A stretch of DNA of 64,000 bases from NCBI GenBank assembly GCA_026826555.1, contig JAKSZT010053769.1, forward strand, positions 7,067,193 through 7,131,192, written 5' to 3'. The stretch comes from Tolypeutes matacus. Lineage: Eukaryota; Chordata; Mammalia; Cingulata; Chlamyphoridae. The notes beneath the pieces were generated by a model. The model saw nothing but the letters and a program-made list of their open reading frames with translations. It was not told where the DNA came from and did no database searches. Shown here one piece after another: positions 10,950-23,923 of this stretch (positions are counted from its first letter, which is position 1; each line of letters begins with the position of its first letter). The position numbers and the translations under genes were made by a program.

Positions 10950-11112
10950 TCCCTGGATCAGCAGCATAAGCACATCTGGGAACTTGTTAGAAATGCAAAT
11001 TCTCAGGACCCAATCCCAGTTTACTGAATTAGGACTCTAATGAGCCAAGTAATCTGTTCTAATAAGCCGTCCAGTTGATTATAATGCCCTATGAAGTTTG
11101 AGAACCACTGAC
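10950..11112 (+). repeat. MER5A-like hAT fragment
   Basis: The blocks ggatcagcagcataagcaca, tctgggaacttgttagaaat, gcaaattctcaggaccc, tactgaattaggactctaat and gaagtttgagaaccactga match the non-autonomous hAT-Charlie element MER5A. It predates placental divergence. Confidence 0.85.
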
Positions 11113-12487
11113 TTTGAGAAGATATGAAGTATAGGAAAGAGACTCTTAATTGATCATTTTTATTCATGTTTAATTGATGTAAATATAGTGATAATTAACA
11201 AGGCAGCTGATTGTTTCATTTGAGTTAGTGTTAAAACACAAGTAAAGTTTGTTATATAATGAACGTGAAAAAGTGCGCAGTTTATATAGACTCAGAAAGG
11301 TAGACTTCCATTACGTTATTTTCACACATTTTTATACAGAATGAAGAATTTCATTTTTATTTTTCCCTTAATTAGTACAGAAAGTAATTTTTTATGACTT
11401 TAGTTTAACAAATGAAATAAATAATACTAAGTCGAAAACATGGTTATTCCAATTACTATAGAATCATATTCAGGAAGGAAAAACATGTGTACATAGCAAG
11501 CCTTTCTACAGTTCCTCCTTCACTGAAATAAAAAAGCACAAGCATTTTTAATTAACAGCAAATCATTCAGGTGATGTTTTCATTTTCAGATAAGAGTAGA
11601 TCTTCAAAAAATTTTATATCCATGTGGCAATTTTATTCTAAATATTTCTCTGCCTCAACTAAATGGATATTTGTTAATTTTTAAAAATGAATTAATTCAG
11701 AATCTTTAAAAAGAATACCTAAAGTACCAGATCCTGTCAAGAAGAAGTGTTTATTAAATGCTATACACCACTTGTAATGCACAAACACACAAATTCAATC
11801 TCACTATTAGAAGCAACCTTTCTTCTTATCCAAATATATAATTATAGTGTTTACATGGTTTCAATAAATGTATTAATTGTAAATCACATTAGGTGCTTAT
11901 GAAGTTAATGACAAGACCAAAAACCATAAGTGATCATTGTATCATGACACTGTGTTATTATTTGTCTCTTTCTCACTTTAATGGTGGCCAGATATAATAA
12001 TGTTAAATCATTTTGATCCTTATGCTTGAATTTTACATTCTGGCCATAGTTTAAATGTTCTGAATATTACTTTAAAATTGTGAATTTTCTTCTAATTTAT
12101 ATATACATGGTGTTTAAACCAGAACTTTAAAATAGAAATTTAAACACATTTTTTTTTCAGTACCACATATCTGAGAATGCTAGCTAAAAAAGATTGACTT
12201 AAATAATAAAATTAATTTGATGGGTGTGTATGGGTGTGTATGTGTGTCCATGAGTAGCTGTGAAGGGTAAAGAAGGATATCAGAAAGATGTGGGGTTACT
12301 TTCTTGACCTATGATGCCCTTTATATAATTTACAGTCTTTTTATAAAACTCGGGTCATTTTTTCTACTAAGGCCTTATTTCCTCTCCAGTTTGACCTTAT
12401 TGCACCCAAGTTTCAACACCCCACTGTCAAGATTTTCAAAACTGAGGAATTTGGCTAATAAAATTAACCATGGTGTTTGCAAGAAGA
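11113..12487. other. Intergenic, no feature seen
   Basis: AT-rich sequence with no gene or repeat that I recognise, apart from a short GT-rich imperfect repeat near 12,221-12,250. Confidence 0.4.
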
Positions 12488-13020
12488 TGTGTTAGTCAGC
12501 CAAAGGGGTGCTGATGCAAAATACCAGAAATCAGTCGGTATTTATAGAGGGTATTTACTTGGGGTAAAAGCTCACAGTTACCAGGCCATAAAGCCTAAGT
12601 TACTTCCCTCACCAAAGTCTGTGGCCATGTGTTGGAGCAAGATAGCTGCCAACATCTGCCAAGAGTTCAGGCTTCCTGGGTTCCTCTCTTCCCAGGGCTT
12701 GCTTCTCTCCACAAGGCCAGCTGTAGACTATCAGGCAAATGGCTTGTCTCTTTTCCCGGGGCCTTCTCTTCTTCCTCATGACCAAGCTCCTCTGTGTGCT
12801 TACTTCCCCAGGTTCCAGCATTAAATCTCCAAATTTCCTTCTCTGCAGTGCAGTTTCTCTGTAAGTACCCATCCACCAAGGGGCGGGGACTCAACATCCT
12901 ACTGATGTGGCCCAATCAAAGCCTTAATCATAATTTAATCACACCCAGAGAAACAGACCAGTTTACAGGCATAATCCAATATTGAATTTTGGAATTCATA
13001 AATAATGCCAAACTGCTACA
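12488..13020 (-). repeat. Solo LTR copy 2 (5-bp TSD family)
   Basis: 533 bp with TG...CA ends, flanked by gaaga (12,483-12,487) and gagga (13,021-13,025), a 5-bp duplication with one later change. It shares with copy 1 the start block gttagtcagccaaaggggtg and the middle block ccaggccataaagc. Non-coding, no internal retroviral region. Confidence 0.8.
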
Positions 13021-14221
13021 GAGGACTTCTGGAAATTATCATTTACTTCCATCTATTCTTAGCTCGCTGTAGAACAAAAAAGAGGAAACCTTTTTTTGAA
13101 CATCACTTGAGGGCTGTAGATTAATAAACCACCTGCTAGCTGTAGAATTTGTGTGGGTGTAAAGTCACAAGTCCCTGACATTAAATGTCTCCAAAGAATG
13201 TGGTATAGAAACTTTGAGAGTGGAAAATGGATAAAAATGAAATTTAGATATAATGCATTTTAATGTAAATTTATTCTCAAGTAATCAAAAGAAATACATA
13301 TTAGTGAGTGACATCCTCAACCTGATGAAACAAGACATCCTCTGGAAATTTCTCCCCTCAGAATCAACTAGTAAAAGAACAAATCCTATATTTTTTGGAA
13401 TTCTGGAGGATGATAGAGACTGGCGAAAGACCACAAATGCTGAGTCAAAGAAAAATAAAAATAATCTCCAAGATCAGGGAGGAGATTTCTGTCTCAGCCT
13501 CTCCAGTGTGGACCCCTCCTGCTCACTCAGTCCTGCACAGATTGGGAATCATGGAGATGGAGCAGACCCTGGGTCCCTCCTGCTGCAGATGCAGATTACA
13601 GAGCCAATCTCAGCAGTAAGTTAGAACCTCATGATATTCAGGCAGAGGGACCCAAGTTCACTGAGAAAACCAGGGTAGAACACAAGCTACTGAGGAGTTC
13701 CACATACGAAAGGACCCCTGGGATGAGGGGGAGAATCTGCAGCAGTAGTATTGGTAAGAGGTGCACACATTCAATCTGGTCTGTATTTGCTGGACCACTC
13801 CAACACAAAACAGACGTTTCTGGATTGACCACATCTGGGTCCCTGGGCAGGATACCATAATGCGGAAGAAACTGGGGGGCATTGAAAGCTCACACACACA
13901 AAAATAAAGGGTGAGGGGAGTGAGCTGCTGTAAGACAGGATGGGTCCCAGAACTGAAAAGTATAAGGAAAAAGCAGCACTGTGTGAAGGAGAGAATTTAA
14001 CAAATCATAGGAGCTGGAGAGAAAATTTTGCACAAAAACGAACAGAACAGATCAAGATTTCCAGAGAAGGAACAGAGGAAAGGAAGTTTTCCCTTGGAGG
14101 TGAAACAATTGCAAAAAAGTGCAATATTAAAAATTTTGTTGCATTATCCAGAGCAAGAATCAGGTGAAGAAGAGCTGAAAGACAGTCCCATCCATCTGCC
14201 CTATGGGATCAAAGCACACTC

Positions 14222-14985
14222 TCAATTAGAGTGTACAAACATATGCATCATGGGTGCCCCAGAAGGAGAAGAAAAGGGAAAATGAACAAATAATATTTGA
14301 GGAAATAATGGCTGAAAACCCCCCAAATCTAATGAAAGACATAAATGTACATGTCCAAGAATTGCAGCATACTCCAAACAGAATAAATTCTAACAGAGCT
14401 ACGCCAAAGCACATACTAATCATAATGTCAAATGCCAAAGATAAAGATAGAATTCTGAAAGAAGCAAGAGAAAAGATTTATTCATCACTTATAAGGAATC
14501 CTTAATAAGACTAAATACTGATTTCTCATTAGAAGCCATGGAGGCAAGAAGTCAGTGGTATGACATATTTAAGGTACTGAAAGAGAAAAACTGCCAGCCC
14601 AAAATTCCTTATCCAGTAATACTGTTTTTCAAAAATGAGGGAGAAAATTATAAACCATAATGTAAACTATAGACCATGGTTAGTAGAAATGCTTCAATAT
14701 TTGTTCATCAATTGTAATAAATGTACCACATTAATGAAAAATGTTATTAATAGGGGAAATTTTGAGGGGGGGAGAGGGTGGGGTATATGAGAATTTCCTA
14801 TATTTTCAATGTCAGTTTTCTGTAATCTCAAACTTCTTAAAAAGAAAAATCGAGGAGAGTTTAAAATACTCACAGATAAACAGAAAGTGAGAGAGTTCAT
14901 TTACAAAAGACCTACTCTACAGCAATTCCTAAAGGGAGTTCTGCAGGTTGAAAGGAAAAGAAAGAAAAGAATGGCTTGGAATAGT
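14222..14985 (+). pseudogene. L1 element A ORF1, 3' part
   Basis: ORF1 encodes the L1 RNA-binding chaperone. Here the C-terminal half is recognisable: ICIMGAPEG-type start, FEEIMAENPPNLMKDINVHV, HVQELQHTPNRI and the AREKIYSSL block. A last part follows after the nested insertion (DKQKVREFIYKRPTLQQFLK). The N-terminal coiled coil is not found directly upstream. Instead 14,165-14,221 resembles a block of the L1 3'-UTR family seen at 49.28 kb. Stops and the 200-bp insertion rule out a functional protein. Confidence 0.8.
14645..14844 (+). mobile_element. L1 3'-UTR insertion nested in L1 ORF1
   Basis: About 200 bp of the long-3'-UTR L1 family (taaactatagaccatggtta, ggaaattttgagggggggag, cttcttaaaaag tail) interrupts ORF1 of element A. 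The flanks aaaaatgagggaga (14,631-14,644) and aaaaatcgaggagag (14,845-14,859) look like the two copies of a target-site duplication. Both copies match the continuous ORF1 sequence in the other L1s. It is a severely 5'-truncated insertion. Confidence 0.8.
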
Positions 14986-15438
14986 GTGAAGAAGTGAAGA
15001 TCTTTAGTAAAGTCAACTAAAAGGGTAACAACAAAATCCAGTAGTATTGTCTCCCCAATATATAACTTTACTCTTTAATTCCTATAAGAGTCAGAATACA
15101 ATTGAATGAGCAAAAGGCATATTTCCTGATAATGGACACGTAAAATATAAAGATAAAATGTGGGAAAAAATGACATAAAGAGAAGAAACAACGAGATTTG
15201 GGAGTGGAGAACGTGTATGCTGATGAAGCTGAGTTGGTATACTGCAAATTAGTAGATTACAGACATAACCTACTAGGTTGTGTAATACAAACCCCAGGGT
15301 GACCACAAAGAAAGTATTTTAAAAATACACAGAAACAGAAATGAAAAAAGTATCAGTAAGATACTTTACAGAAACAGAGCTTGCAATAAAGAGACACACA
15401 CACACAAAAGATATGACATATAAAAGCCAAAGGACAAA

Positions 15439-18400
15439 ATGGTTGAGGTAGGTACTTCCTTTGCAGTAATAACATGGCATGTTAATGGATTAAACTTACC
15501 AATTAAAAGTTACAGCTTGACAGAATGGATAAAAAAAGCATTATCTAACTATATGTTGTTTAAAAGACTCAACTTAGACCCAAATACACAAATCAGATGC
15601 AATAGAAAGAGGGAAAAAGATATTCCATACAAATAATAAGCCCAAAACAACTGAGATAGTTATACTAATATTGGACAAAGTAGACTTTAAGTCAAAAGTT
15701 GTTCAAGAGACAAAGAAGGACACAACATATTAATAAAAGGGTCAATTCACCAAGGATAAATAAGAATTACAAATATTTAAGCACCTAACTATGTTGCCTC
15801 AAAATACATAAGGCAAACCCTGGCAAAACTGAAGGGAGAAATAGACACCTTTATAATAGTTGGAGACTTCACTACACCACTCTCATCAATAGATAGAATA
15901 TCTAGATAGAAGATCAATAAGGAAACAGATAATTTGAATAATATCATAAATGAACTGAACCTCACAGACATATGCAGAATTCTGCACCCCAAAACTACAG
16001 GATATGCATTCTTTTCAAGTGCACATGAATCGTTCTCTAATATAGACCACATGTTGGATAACAAAACAAGTCTCAATAAATTTTAAGAGATTGTAATATA
16101 CAATGCATCATCTCTGACCATAATGGAATTAGTTGGAATTCAGTAACCCAATCACAGAACTGGAAAACCCACATATATATGTAAGTTAAATAATATATTT
16201 TAAACAACCTGTGGGTCAAAGAAGAAATTACAAGGTAGATCAGTAACCATCTTGAGACAAATGAAAATGAAAACACAAATATCAAAACTTATGGGATGCA
16301 GCAAAGTCAGGACTGAGAAGGAAAAATTTAGCTCTAAATGCTTACATTCAAAAAAAAAAAAGAAAGAGCTAAAATCAAAGACCTAACTACTCGCCTGTAC
16401 GAACTAGAAAAACTACAGAAAACTAAACCCAAAGCAAGAGAAGGAATGAAATAACAAAGATTTAAATAGAAATAAATTAAATAGAGTACAACAACAAACA
16501 AAAAACAATAGATAGCAGTAACAAAACCAAAGGTTAGTTCTTTGGGAAAATCAATAAAATTAACAAACCTTTAGATAGATTGACAAAGAAAAAAAGAGGG
16601 AAGACACAAATAATTAATATCAGAAATGAGAGGGGAGACATTACTACTGACCCCACAGAAATAAAACAGATCAGAAGAGGATACTATGAACTACTGTTTG
16701 CCAACAAATTAGAAACACTTGATGAAATGTGCAAATTCCTAGGAACATGTGAACAACCTACACTGACTCTAGAAGAAATAGAAGATCTCAAGAGACCAAT
16801 TAAAAGTGAAGAGATAGAAACAGTCATAAAAACCTTCAAACAATGAAAAGCTCAGGACCAGAGGCAAACATTCCAAAAAGAATGCCAATCCTGCTCAAAC
16901 TCTTCCAAAAATTTGAACAGGAGGGAACACTACTTAATTCATTTTATGAGGTTCACATTACCCTAATACCAAAGGTGGAAAAAGAAAATTATAGGCAAAT
17001 TTCCCTTATGAATATAGATGCAAATATCCTCAACAAAATAATTGCAAATTGAATCCAACAGCACGTAAAAAGAATTATACACCATGCTCAAGTGGATTTT
17101 ATCACAGGTGTGCAAGAGTGGTTGAACACAAGAAAACCAATAAGGTAATATACCACATTAGCAAAATGAAGGGGAAAAACACATGATCACTTTGATTGAT
17201 GCAGAAAAGGCATTTAACAAAACCCAGCATCCTTTCTTGATAAAAAACACTTCAAAAGATAGGAAGAGAGGGAGCTTCCTCAACATGGTTAAGTTCATAT
17301 ATGAAAAACCCACAGCTAACATCATACTCAATTGTGAGAGACTGAAACCTTTCCTTCTAATATCTGGAACAAAGCAAGAATGACTACTGTCATTCAACAT
17401 TCTAAAGGAAGTTCTAGCCAGGGCAGTTAGGCAAGGAGAAGAAACAAAAGGCATTCAATCCACACTGGAAGGAAGAAGTAAAACTTCAACTATTTGCAGG
17501 TGACATGATTCTATAAATAGAAAATCTTCCAAAATCTACAACAAAGCTACTAGAGCTAATAAATGAATTCAGCAAAGTGGCAGGGTACAAGATCAAAATA
17601 GAAAAATCAGTAATGTTTCTGTACACAATTAATGAGCTATCTGAGAAGGAAATCAAGAAAACAATTCCACTTACAATAGCATCTAAAATAATCAAATATC
17701 TAGGAATAAATTTAACCAAGGATGTAAAAGACTTACACGCTGAAAACTACAAAACGTTGCTAAAAGAAATCAAAGAAAATTTAAATAAATGGAAGGACAT
17801 TCCATGCCCGTGGATTAGAAGACTAAATATTTTAAGATGTGAATTCTACCCAAATTGATTTACAGATACATAGTCCCAATCAGAATTCCAATAGCTTACT
17901 TTGCAAAAATGGAAAAGCCAATTATCAAATTTATTTGGAAGGGTAAAGGGCCCCAAATGGCCAAAAACCTCTTGAAAAAAGAACAAAATTGAAGGACTCA
18001 CATTTCCTGACTTTAAAGCTTATTACAAAACAACCATGGTCAAAACAACATGGTAGTATCACAAAGATAGATATATATACCAATGGAATCAAACTGCGAG
18101 TTCAGAATAGATCCTCACATACATGGCCAATTGATTTTTGACAAAGTTGGGAAAGAATAGTCTCTTCAACAAATGATGCTGGGAGAATTGGATATCCATA
18201 TGTAAAAGAATGAAGAAGGGCCCCTATCTAACACCATATACAAAAATAAACAAAATGAATCACAAGTCCTAAATATAAGAACCAGAACTATAAAACCACT
18301 AGAAGAAAATGTAGGGAAGTATCTTCAGGATCTTGTGTTAGACAATGGGTTCTTAGACTTTACACCCAAAGCACAAACAACAAAGGAAAAAAATAGATAA

Positions 18401-19130
18401 ATGGAACCTCATTAAAATGAAAAACTTTTGTGTATCAAAGAACTTTATTATGAAAGTGAAAAGACAACCTACTCAATGGTAGAAAATATTTGAAAACCAC
18501 GTATCTGATAAGATTTTAATACCCAGAATATATAAAGAAATCCTGTAACTCAGCAATAAAAATACAAACAACACAATTAAAAATGCACAAAAGATTTGAA
18601 TAGACATTTCTCCTAAGAGGATATACAAATGGCTAAAAGCATATGAAAGATGCTCAACATCATTTTCTATTAGGGAAATGCAAATCAAAACCACAATGAT
18701 ATACCATTTCACAGCCACTAGTATGGCTACTATTAAAAAAAAAAAAAACCCAGAAAATTAAAAGTGTTGGTTTGCCAGTTCCTCAGAAATAAGTATAGAA
18801 TTACCATATGACCAGACAATCCCTCTATTAAGTATATACCCCAAAGTATTGAAATCAGGAATTTGAACACATATTTGCACACTGCTGTTCATAACAGCAT
18901 TATTCACAATTGCCAAATGATGGAATACGCGCAAGTGTCAATCAACAAATGAATAGATAAATGAAGTGAGGCATATAAATATAATGAACTATTATTAAGC
19001 GTTAAAAAAGGATTAACTTCTGGCTCATGCCACAACATGGACGAACCTTCAAGACATTATGTTGAGTGAAATAAGCCAGTCACAAAAGGACAAATACTGT
19101 ATGATCTCACTGATAATGAAATAATTAGAA
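15439..19130 (+). pseudogene. L1 element A ORF2
   Basis: ORF2 normally supplies endonuclease and reverse transcriptase. It starts at ATG 15,439 with VEVGTSFAVITWHVNGLNLP, matching the L1 endonuclease N-terminus. The rest is spread over broken frames, for example 16,580-16,846, 16,843-17,052 and 17,577-17,858. At the reverse transcriptase active site (about 17,487-17,515) the expected FADD reads FAGD and a stop follows, so a catalytic aspartate is lost. A deletion near 18,765 removes the block before 'ttgccagttcctcag'. The C-terminal region ends near 19,130. Confidence 0.85.
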
Positions 19131-19404
19131 TAAGGACCTCATAGGGTTAGAATCTAGAATACAGGTTACCAGGGCTGACTTGGGGGTAGGGAATAGGGAG
19201 TTAATTCTAAATTTGTACAGAATTTCTATTTGGGCTGGTTAAAAATTTTTGGAAATGGATGGTGGTGATGGTAGCACAATAATGTGAGTATATTTAGCAG
19301 CACTGAATTATATATGTGAATGGGATTTAAAGGAGAAAATTTAGGTCATATACATGTTACCTGAATAACAATTAAAAGATAAAACAGGATTGTAAAAAAA
19401 AAAA

Positions 19405-20650
19405 ACAAACACATTAGCATATCATAGTCCAGACTTCCTCCTATGGCCACAGGATGCTTTTAATTCTTCTGTTTATTGGAAATATTACAGTAATGCATTT
19501 ATCTTTATCCAGAGGCACATGGACTTAGCGCAAACTGAAATTCCCATCCCAGCAGTGAAACAATGTGACAGTGTGTTCTGTGGAACATTACAGAGGAAGG
19601 CACTAAGAAAAGGCCACTTTCATTATTAAAATAAAAATCTGGAACTCCAAGCTTCACACTGAAAGGGGGATTTCTGGGTAGGGAGGACCAATGACTAAAT
19701 GAAACCAACTCTATCCCTCTTAGTTTCACTTTCCCTTGATGTTTCTTGTACTTCCTTCTATCTTGTACCATACTGGTTTTAGGTTGCTAGTGACAAATTA
19801 ACTCCAGCTTGAACAAAACCTCTTTTTCTGGTGACCTTCGGCACATTTGAATAGGTTAAATTACAGGTTTGAAAGAGGAAAAATAAAAATAAAACAGACT
19901 ATGAGGAGCAAACATATCTGACATATAAGGACTGAATTTCGTTCAAGACAAAATTAGTTTTTTTCTATGACTTACTGGGGTCCAATCTCATTATCTATAA
20001 AGCCCAATGGCAGAAAATCATCTTGCCTTGGTTTCTCACAGCTCCTTCCCTGTTCAGACCTCTTTCCATTCCAAGTAAAGGGAATTCAAATTTTCTCTTT
20101 TGTTATTTGAGATCTTCCTTTGGATTCTTGTTTCCTACTTGAGTACAGGCTTGTTTACCAGGTGACCAACACTGTAGAAGTCATTGTGTCACTAGCTGCT
20201 TGCTGGTGCAGTGATTAAAACTGGATTTCACTGGCTGATTCAGGAGTAGGGAAATGTATTAAATTAATCCCAAGTGCCTAGAGTGAAGGGAGTGGGATAG
20301 CTGTCAAAGCTGGACAACTAGAGAGACAAAATCTCAGATTCAATTGCAGAGGGCAGAAACTGAAATTAAGGCAGGATCACAGTACCAGAATTTTGAATCT
20401 GGGGTCAGAGGAGGCAGAGAAATAAAGGGTGGGCAGTTCATATTTGACAGAGTTGTGACTTGTCTTAGAGACCTCAGTGTGTATATGTTGTATGATTTAG
20501 TTGAATGGCTTCAAGCTTCAGGGGTACAGTGACAAATGATCTCAACTTTCAGGTAAAATACTGGTCTCTGCCCACTTTTTCTTTACTTCCTGTTAAATAA
20601 TGATGTTAATATAATATATAAAAATTCACATTCATAGGTAATGTATATTA
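19405..20650. other. Intergenic, no feature seen
   Basis: Unique-looking sequence between element A and the next MIR pieces. Short open frames at 19,505-19,771 (-) and 20,344-20,532 (+) have no recognisable domains. Confidence 0.4.
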
Positions 20651-20659
20651 TAATACTGC

Positions 20660-21092
20660 TAATGGAGTACTTTCTATGTATATGGCAATTAACATGTATA
20701 ATTCAAATCCTTAAAATGTATATTACCAAGTTTGGGTGATAAGGAAACTGCAGCTCATAAAATTTAAGAACCTAATTCCAGGTCACATAAGGATTAAATG
20801 GTTGAGCCTATATTCAAAGTCAGTGTTTGTCTTTACCATTCCCAGGTATTTTTTTAAAAAGAAATTGTGGTCCACAGTAACAGGTGGAGCATTGCTTCAC
20901 ACAAAGGCCAGAAAGAAACATGTTGCAATCAGCTGGGTCTGTTTTCAAATTCATTTGTCAACTACTAATCACTAACTTTGGGAAGATTTTTCAGCCTCTC
21001 TAAGGGTAAAACATTTTGTAATACCTAGCTCGTAGAATTGTACTAATAATTAAATGAGTGATAGCATGTGGAGGCACTTGATAAATGGTTAC
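20660..21092 (+). repeat. Two diverged MIR fragments
   Basis: The first (about 20,660-20,850) has tactttctatgtatatggca, ggtgataaggaaactgcagc and ccaggtcacataaggattaa. The second (about 20,965-21,092) has tttttcagcctctctaaggg and aattaaatgagtgatagcat, with a gaggcacttgataaatg tail. Both are old MIR patterns. Confidence 0.65.
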
Positions 21093-22560
21093 CTTTTCCC
21101 TACTACACCAACATCCTTTCTACCGGTAGGTAAGAATAGGCTAACATTACCACTGCTCACCATATTGTCAATTGGAAGCTTGGCATCTTCTCCAACAATT
21201 CTTATTATAGAGGATGTGGAACCCTTATTTATTGATTAATTTATTGATTGATTGATCAGAAGACAGGAAAGACAGAGAGGTCTGGATCACAAACAGTTGT
21301 TGAAAGGAAGGAGGACAGTGGACCCTGGGCAAGATGTCTATCTAAACAGATCTATCTAAACAGGGCCATTGGGATACTTTTCTATGGATAAAATTGGGCA
21401 TTATCCCAGTCATTGGCTGATATGAGGGAGCAGTTTCCCACTGTTGGCTGATATTGCCACTCAAAGAAATCTGAAGGTTTTCTTTCCTGGGCAGTGTGAG
21501 CCCAGGGAATTTCTGTTAGTCTTCCCTCAGGAATGTTGTAAAGTGATGTTTGAGAATGTCTGTCTTAGTGAGTAGGCTGAGATCAATATCATGGTTGGTT
21601 AATAACAAGGAGCAGTCATGAGTTCTGATTCCTTGTGTCTAATTAAAGACCATGAGATTTTGATGAGATTTTAGCCTTTACTGTGACGCCTCAGCCAAGT
21701 TCTAATTTGGGTAAATCTCGGTCTTCCAGGAAATTATCAGTAACGGAATACATAGTGGCTTTAGAGAAGGACTAGCAATGTATTGAGTAGCTAAAGTGGA
21801 ATCTCTGAGTATTAATAAAGGAAAAAAACAAACAAACAATGAAACCAGCAGTCCCTAGTTAAGGTGATGGAAAGTAAATGGTTCCTGTTTCTTCAATATG
21901 TTTAATTAAAAGAGGGCTATCTGCCTAAAATGAAGAGCTCTTTTTCACTGTAATTAGTTGATTTAGATAGTACTTAAATATTAACTGTCAAAATAAAATT
22001 TTTTTAGATCTATAGGTTAATTTTTAAGTTATCTTTGAGAGTGTTTTTTTCAATCCATTCCTTGAAAACATTCTATTTAGTAAACAGTTTTCATGGTAAA
22101 AGGAGTAAAAAAGTAGTCCTTTTGAATAATTTTGTTAGGCATCCACCTTTGCAGCAATTTCTTACTTGTGTTCCTTTGCTTTGAGGAACTGACAACTTCT
22201 TTTTAGTGAATTTGGAATAATTTAATTTCTTGGCTGTCATACACTTTGAGTAAACATATTACATATGTTTCTAGAAAAATGATTTAAAGAAGAAAAGAGT
22301 GAAGTGATGCCAAGTTCTGAAACTTTATTTGGAAACAGTGTTCAAACCAAATGGTACTTATGATAATCCCTATAAGTTTCTGAAATGTGTTTCAAATAAT
22401 CTTTGAAAAGATAGTTTTACAAGTGAGGTTTCTCAACATGACATTTTTAAATTAAGTCAGTGAATAAAGCAGAGGGCATGATGTTCTCATCTTCCCAAAT
22501 ACAAGAAATGCAGGATTATACATTGACACATGGGAATACATAGTGTAAATTTCTTCAAAA
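21093..22560. other. Intergenic, little seen
   Basis: No gene recognised. It contains a small imperfect (TTGA)-type run near 21,230-21,255 and a 15-bp-period duplication of tctatctaaacag at about 21,337-21,364. Confidence 0.4.
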
Positions 22561-23129
22561 ATTGGGGTTACAGAGGTGGAAGAGAAAGATGGCAGCAGAG
22601 TAAAGAGCTCCAAGAGTCAGCTCATTCACCAGGGCAGTTGGTTAGCACCCAGAGCTATCTAAATAACATGTTTGGGGGGCCCAGGAGACCAGAAGAGCAC
22701 CCTGCAATATCCCTGAAAGAATGGAAGGAGACTACCCATCTGCAGTGAAGATTCATGAGCAGAGCAATCCATGATGTGGAGGCTGATGTCCATTCTCCAC
22801 TGGCAGTGCAAACCACCTCAGGAACTATTCCACGACTGGAGTTGGAAGCTCCATTTCCCAACAATGGGGGAGGAAAAGATGATCAGGCACTGACTTCAGC
22901 TACTGGTTAGTAAATTTGGCTGGCTAAATTATGATTTAAAGAGCATCTGAGGCTTGAACCTGTCCAAGTTGAAAAGAAGCCAGTAGCCAGCACTATAACT
23001 CCATCTCCAGCATGAGGGGAAGTGGGGCTGATTGAAAATAATAGTGACAAGAAGGACTGGCTTCTTTCCACCCAGATTGGATTGCTGCCCTAGCCTAGAC
23101 TCCAGCCAACCTCTGTCAGGGAGGAAGTT

Positions 23130-23890
23130 GGGGGGCAGGCTGCATTGATCTATCTGGGCTACTGCAGGTGCTTTTGGTGAGCACAGACTGGATAGTGGGA
23201 TACCTGGGAATCCATCCCTACCCCCAATAGGACAGGATGGGAGCTGTGTTTCCTCGGCTTCTTTGGGCAACTGCAGGTGCTTTTGGCCCACACAGACTGG
23301 TTTTTTGGGTGCATTTGATTCCATCCCCACCCCACCCTCATAGGATAGCAGAGGGCTAGTGTTTCTTCAGCCTTTCTGGGAAATAGCAGGCTTTTCAGCT
23401 CTCAGACTGGATACTCTGATATCTATAGTTCCATCTCCACCCACTGATGGGATGGGAGAGGAGCCTCTCTGGTCAAAGGTGCTTTGGCCTGCACAAACTG
23501 AACTGTTGGGAGCCTGTGGCTCCACCTCCACCTCTGATAGGGCAAGAGGGGGTGGTGTTTCCACAGCCTTTCTGGGCAACTGCAAGTACTTTTGGCCCAC
23601 ACTGACTGAATAGTTGGACACCTATGGCTCTGTTCCTGTACCCCAACAGGATAGGAGAGGGTTGGTGTTTCCTCAGCCTCTCCAAGCAATGGCAGGCACT
23701 TTCAGCCTGCACAGACTAGACTGTTAGGCACCTGTGGATCCATCCCTACCTCCAATAGCCTGGGAAGGAGGATGGCATTTCCTCAGCCTCTCTGAGCAAC
23801 TGCAGATACTTTTGGCCCACACAGACTGATTTGTTGGGTGCCTGTGGTTGCATTCCCACCCCTTAATGGGCAGAAGGGACAGTATATCTT
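23130..23890 (+). repeat. 110-bp tandem monomers in L1 5' UTR
   Basis: The landmark cacagactg (with variants) recurs at 23,182, 23,291, 23,401, 23,492, 23,600, 23,710 and 23,820. The spacings are 109, 110, 91, 108, 110 and 110 bp, giving about seven imperfect units. Each unit also carries a 'cttttggcc'-like block, a 'ccatc/ccacctcc' block and a 'tttcctcagcctctctgggcaactgca' block. Mouse L1 promoters are built from tandem monomers, and this looks like an independent case. Minus-strand open frames across it are a by-product of the repeats. Confidence 0.85.
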
Positions 23891-23923
23891 CAGCCATTCA
23901 GGGCAACTGAGAAATAGGAAGAT

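Larger units (their letters stand above)
13320..19404 (+). mobile_element. Long degenerate L1 (element A)
   Basis: An L1 in sense orientation, with a non-coding 5' part (from about 13,320, edge uncertain), a damaged ORF1, a nested insertion, a damaged ORF2 and an old-style 3' UTR. The 3' UTR contains gaaatggatggtggtgatgg and cactgaattatatatgtgaa, ending in an A run at about 19,392-19,404. The 3' UTR resembles L1MA-type elements shared among placentals. It differs from the long 3' UTRs at 7.4, 49, 58 and 60 kb, so this insertion is older than those. It lies between POLR1F and TMEM196. Confidence 0.8.

Noticed and set aside
22929..23712. Overlapping minus-strand open frames of 79-133 residues with repeated peptide motifs
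   Set aside because: They lie over the 110-bp tandem monomers of an L1 5' UTR. The peptide repeats follow from DNA repeats whose period is not a multiple of three, and no start, splice or homology supports a protein.
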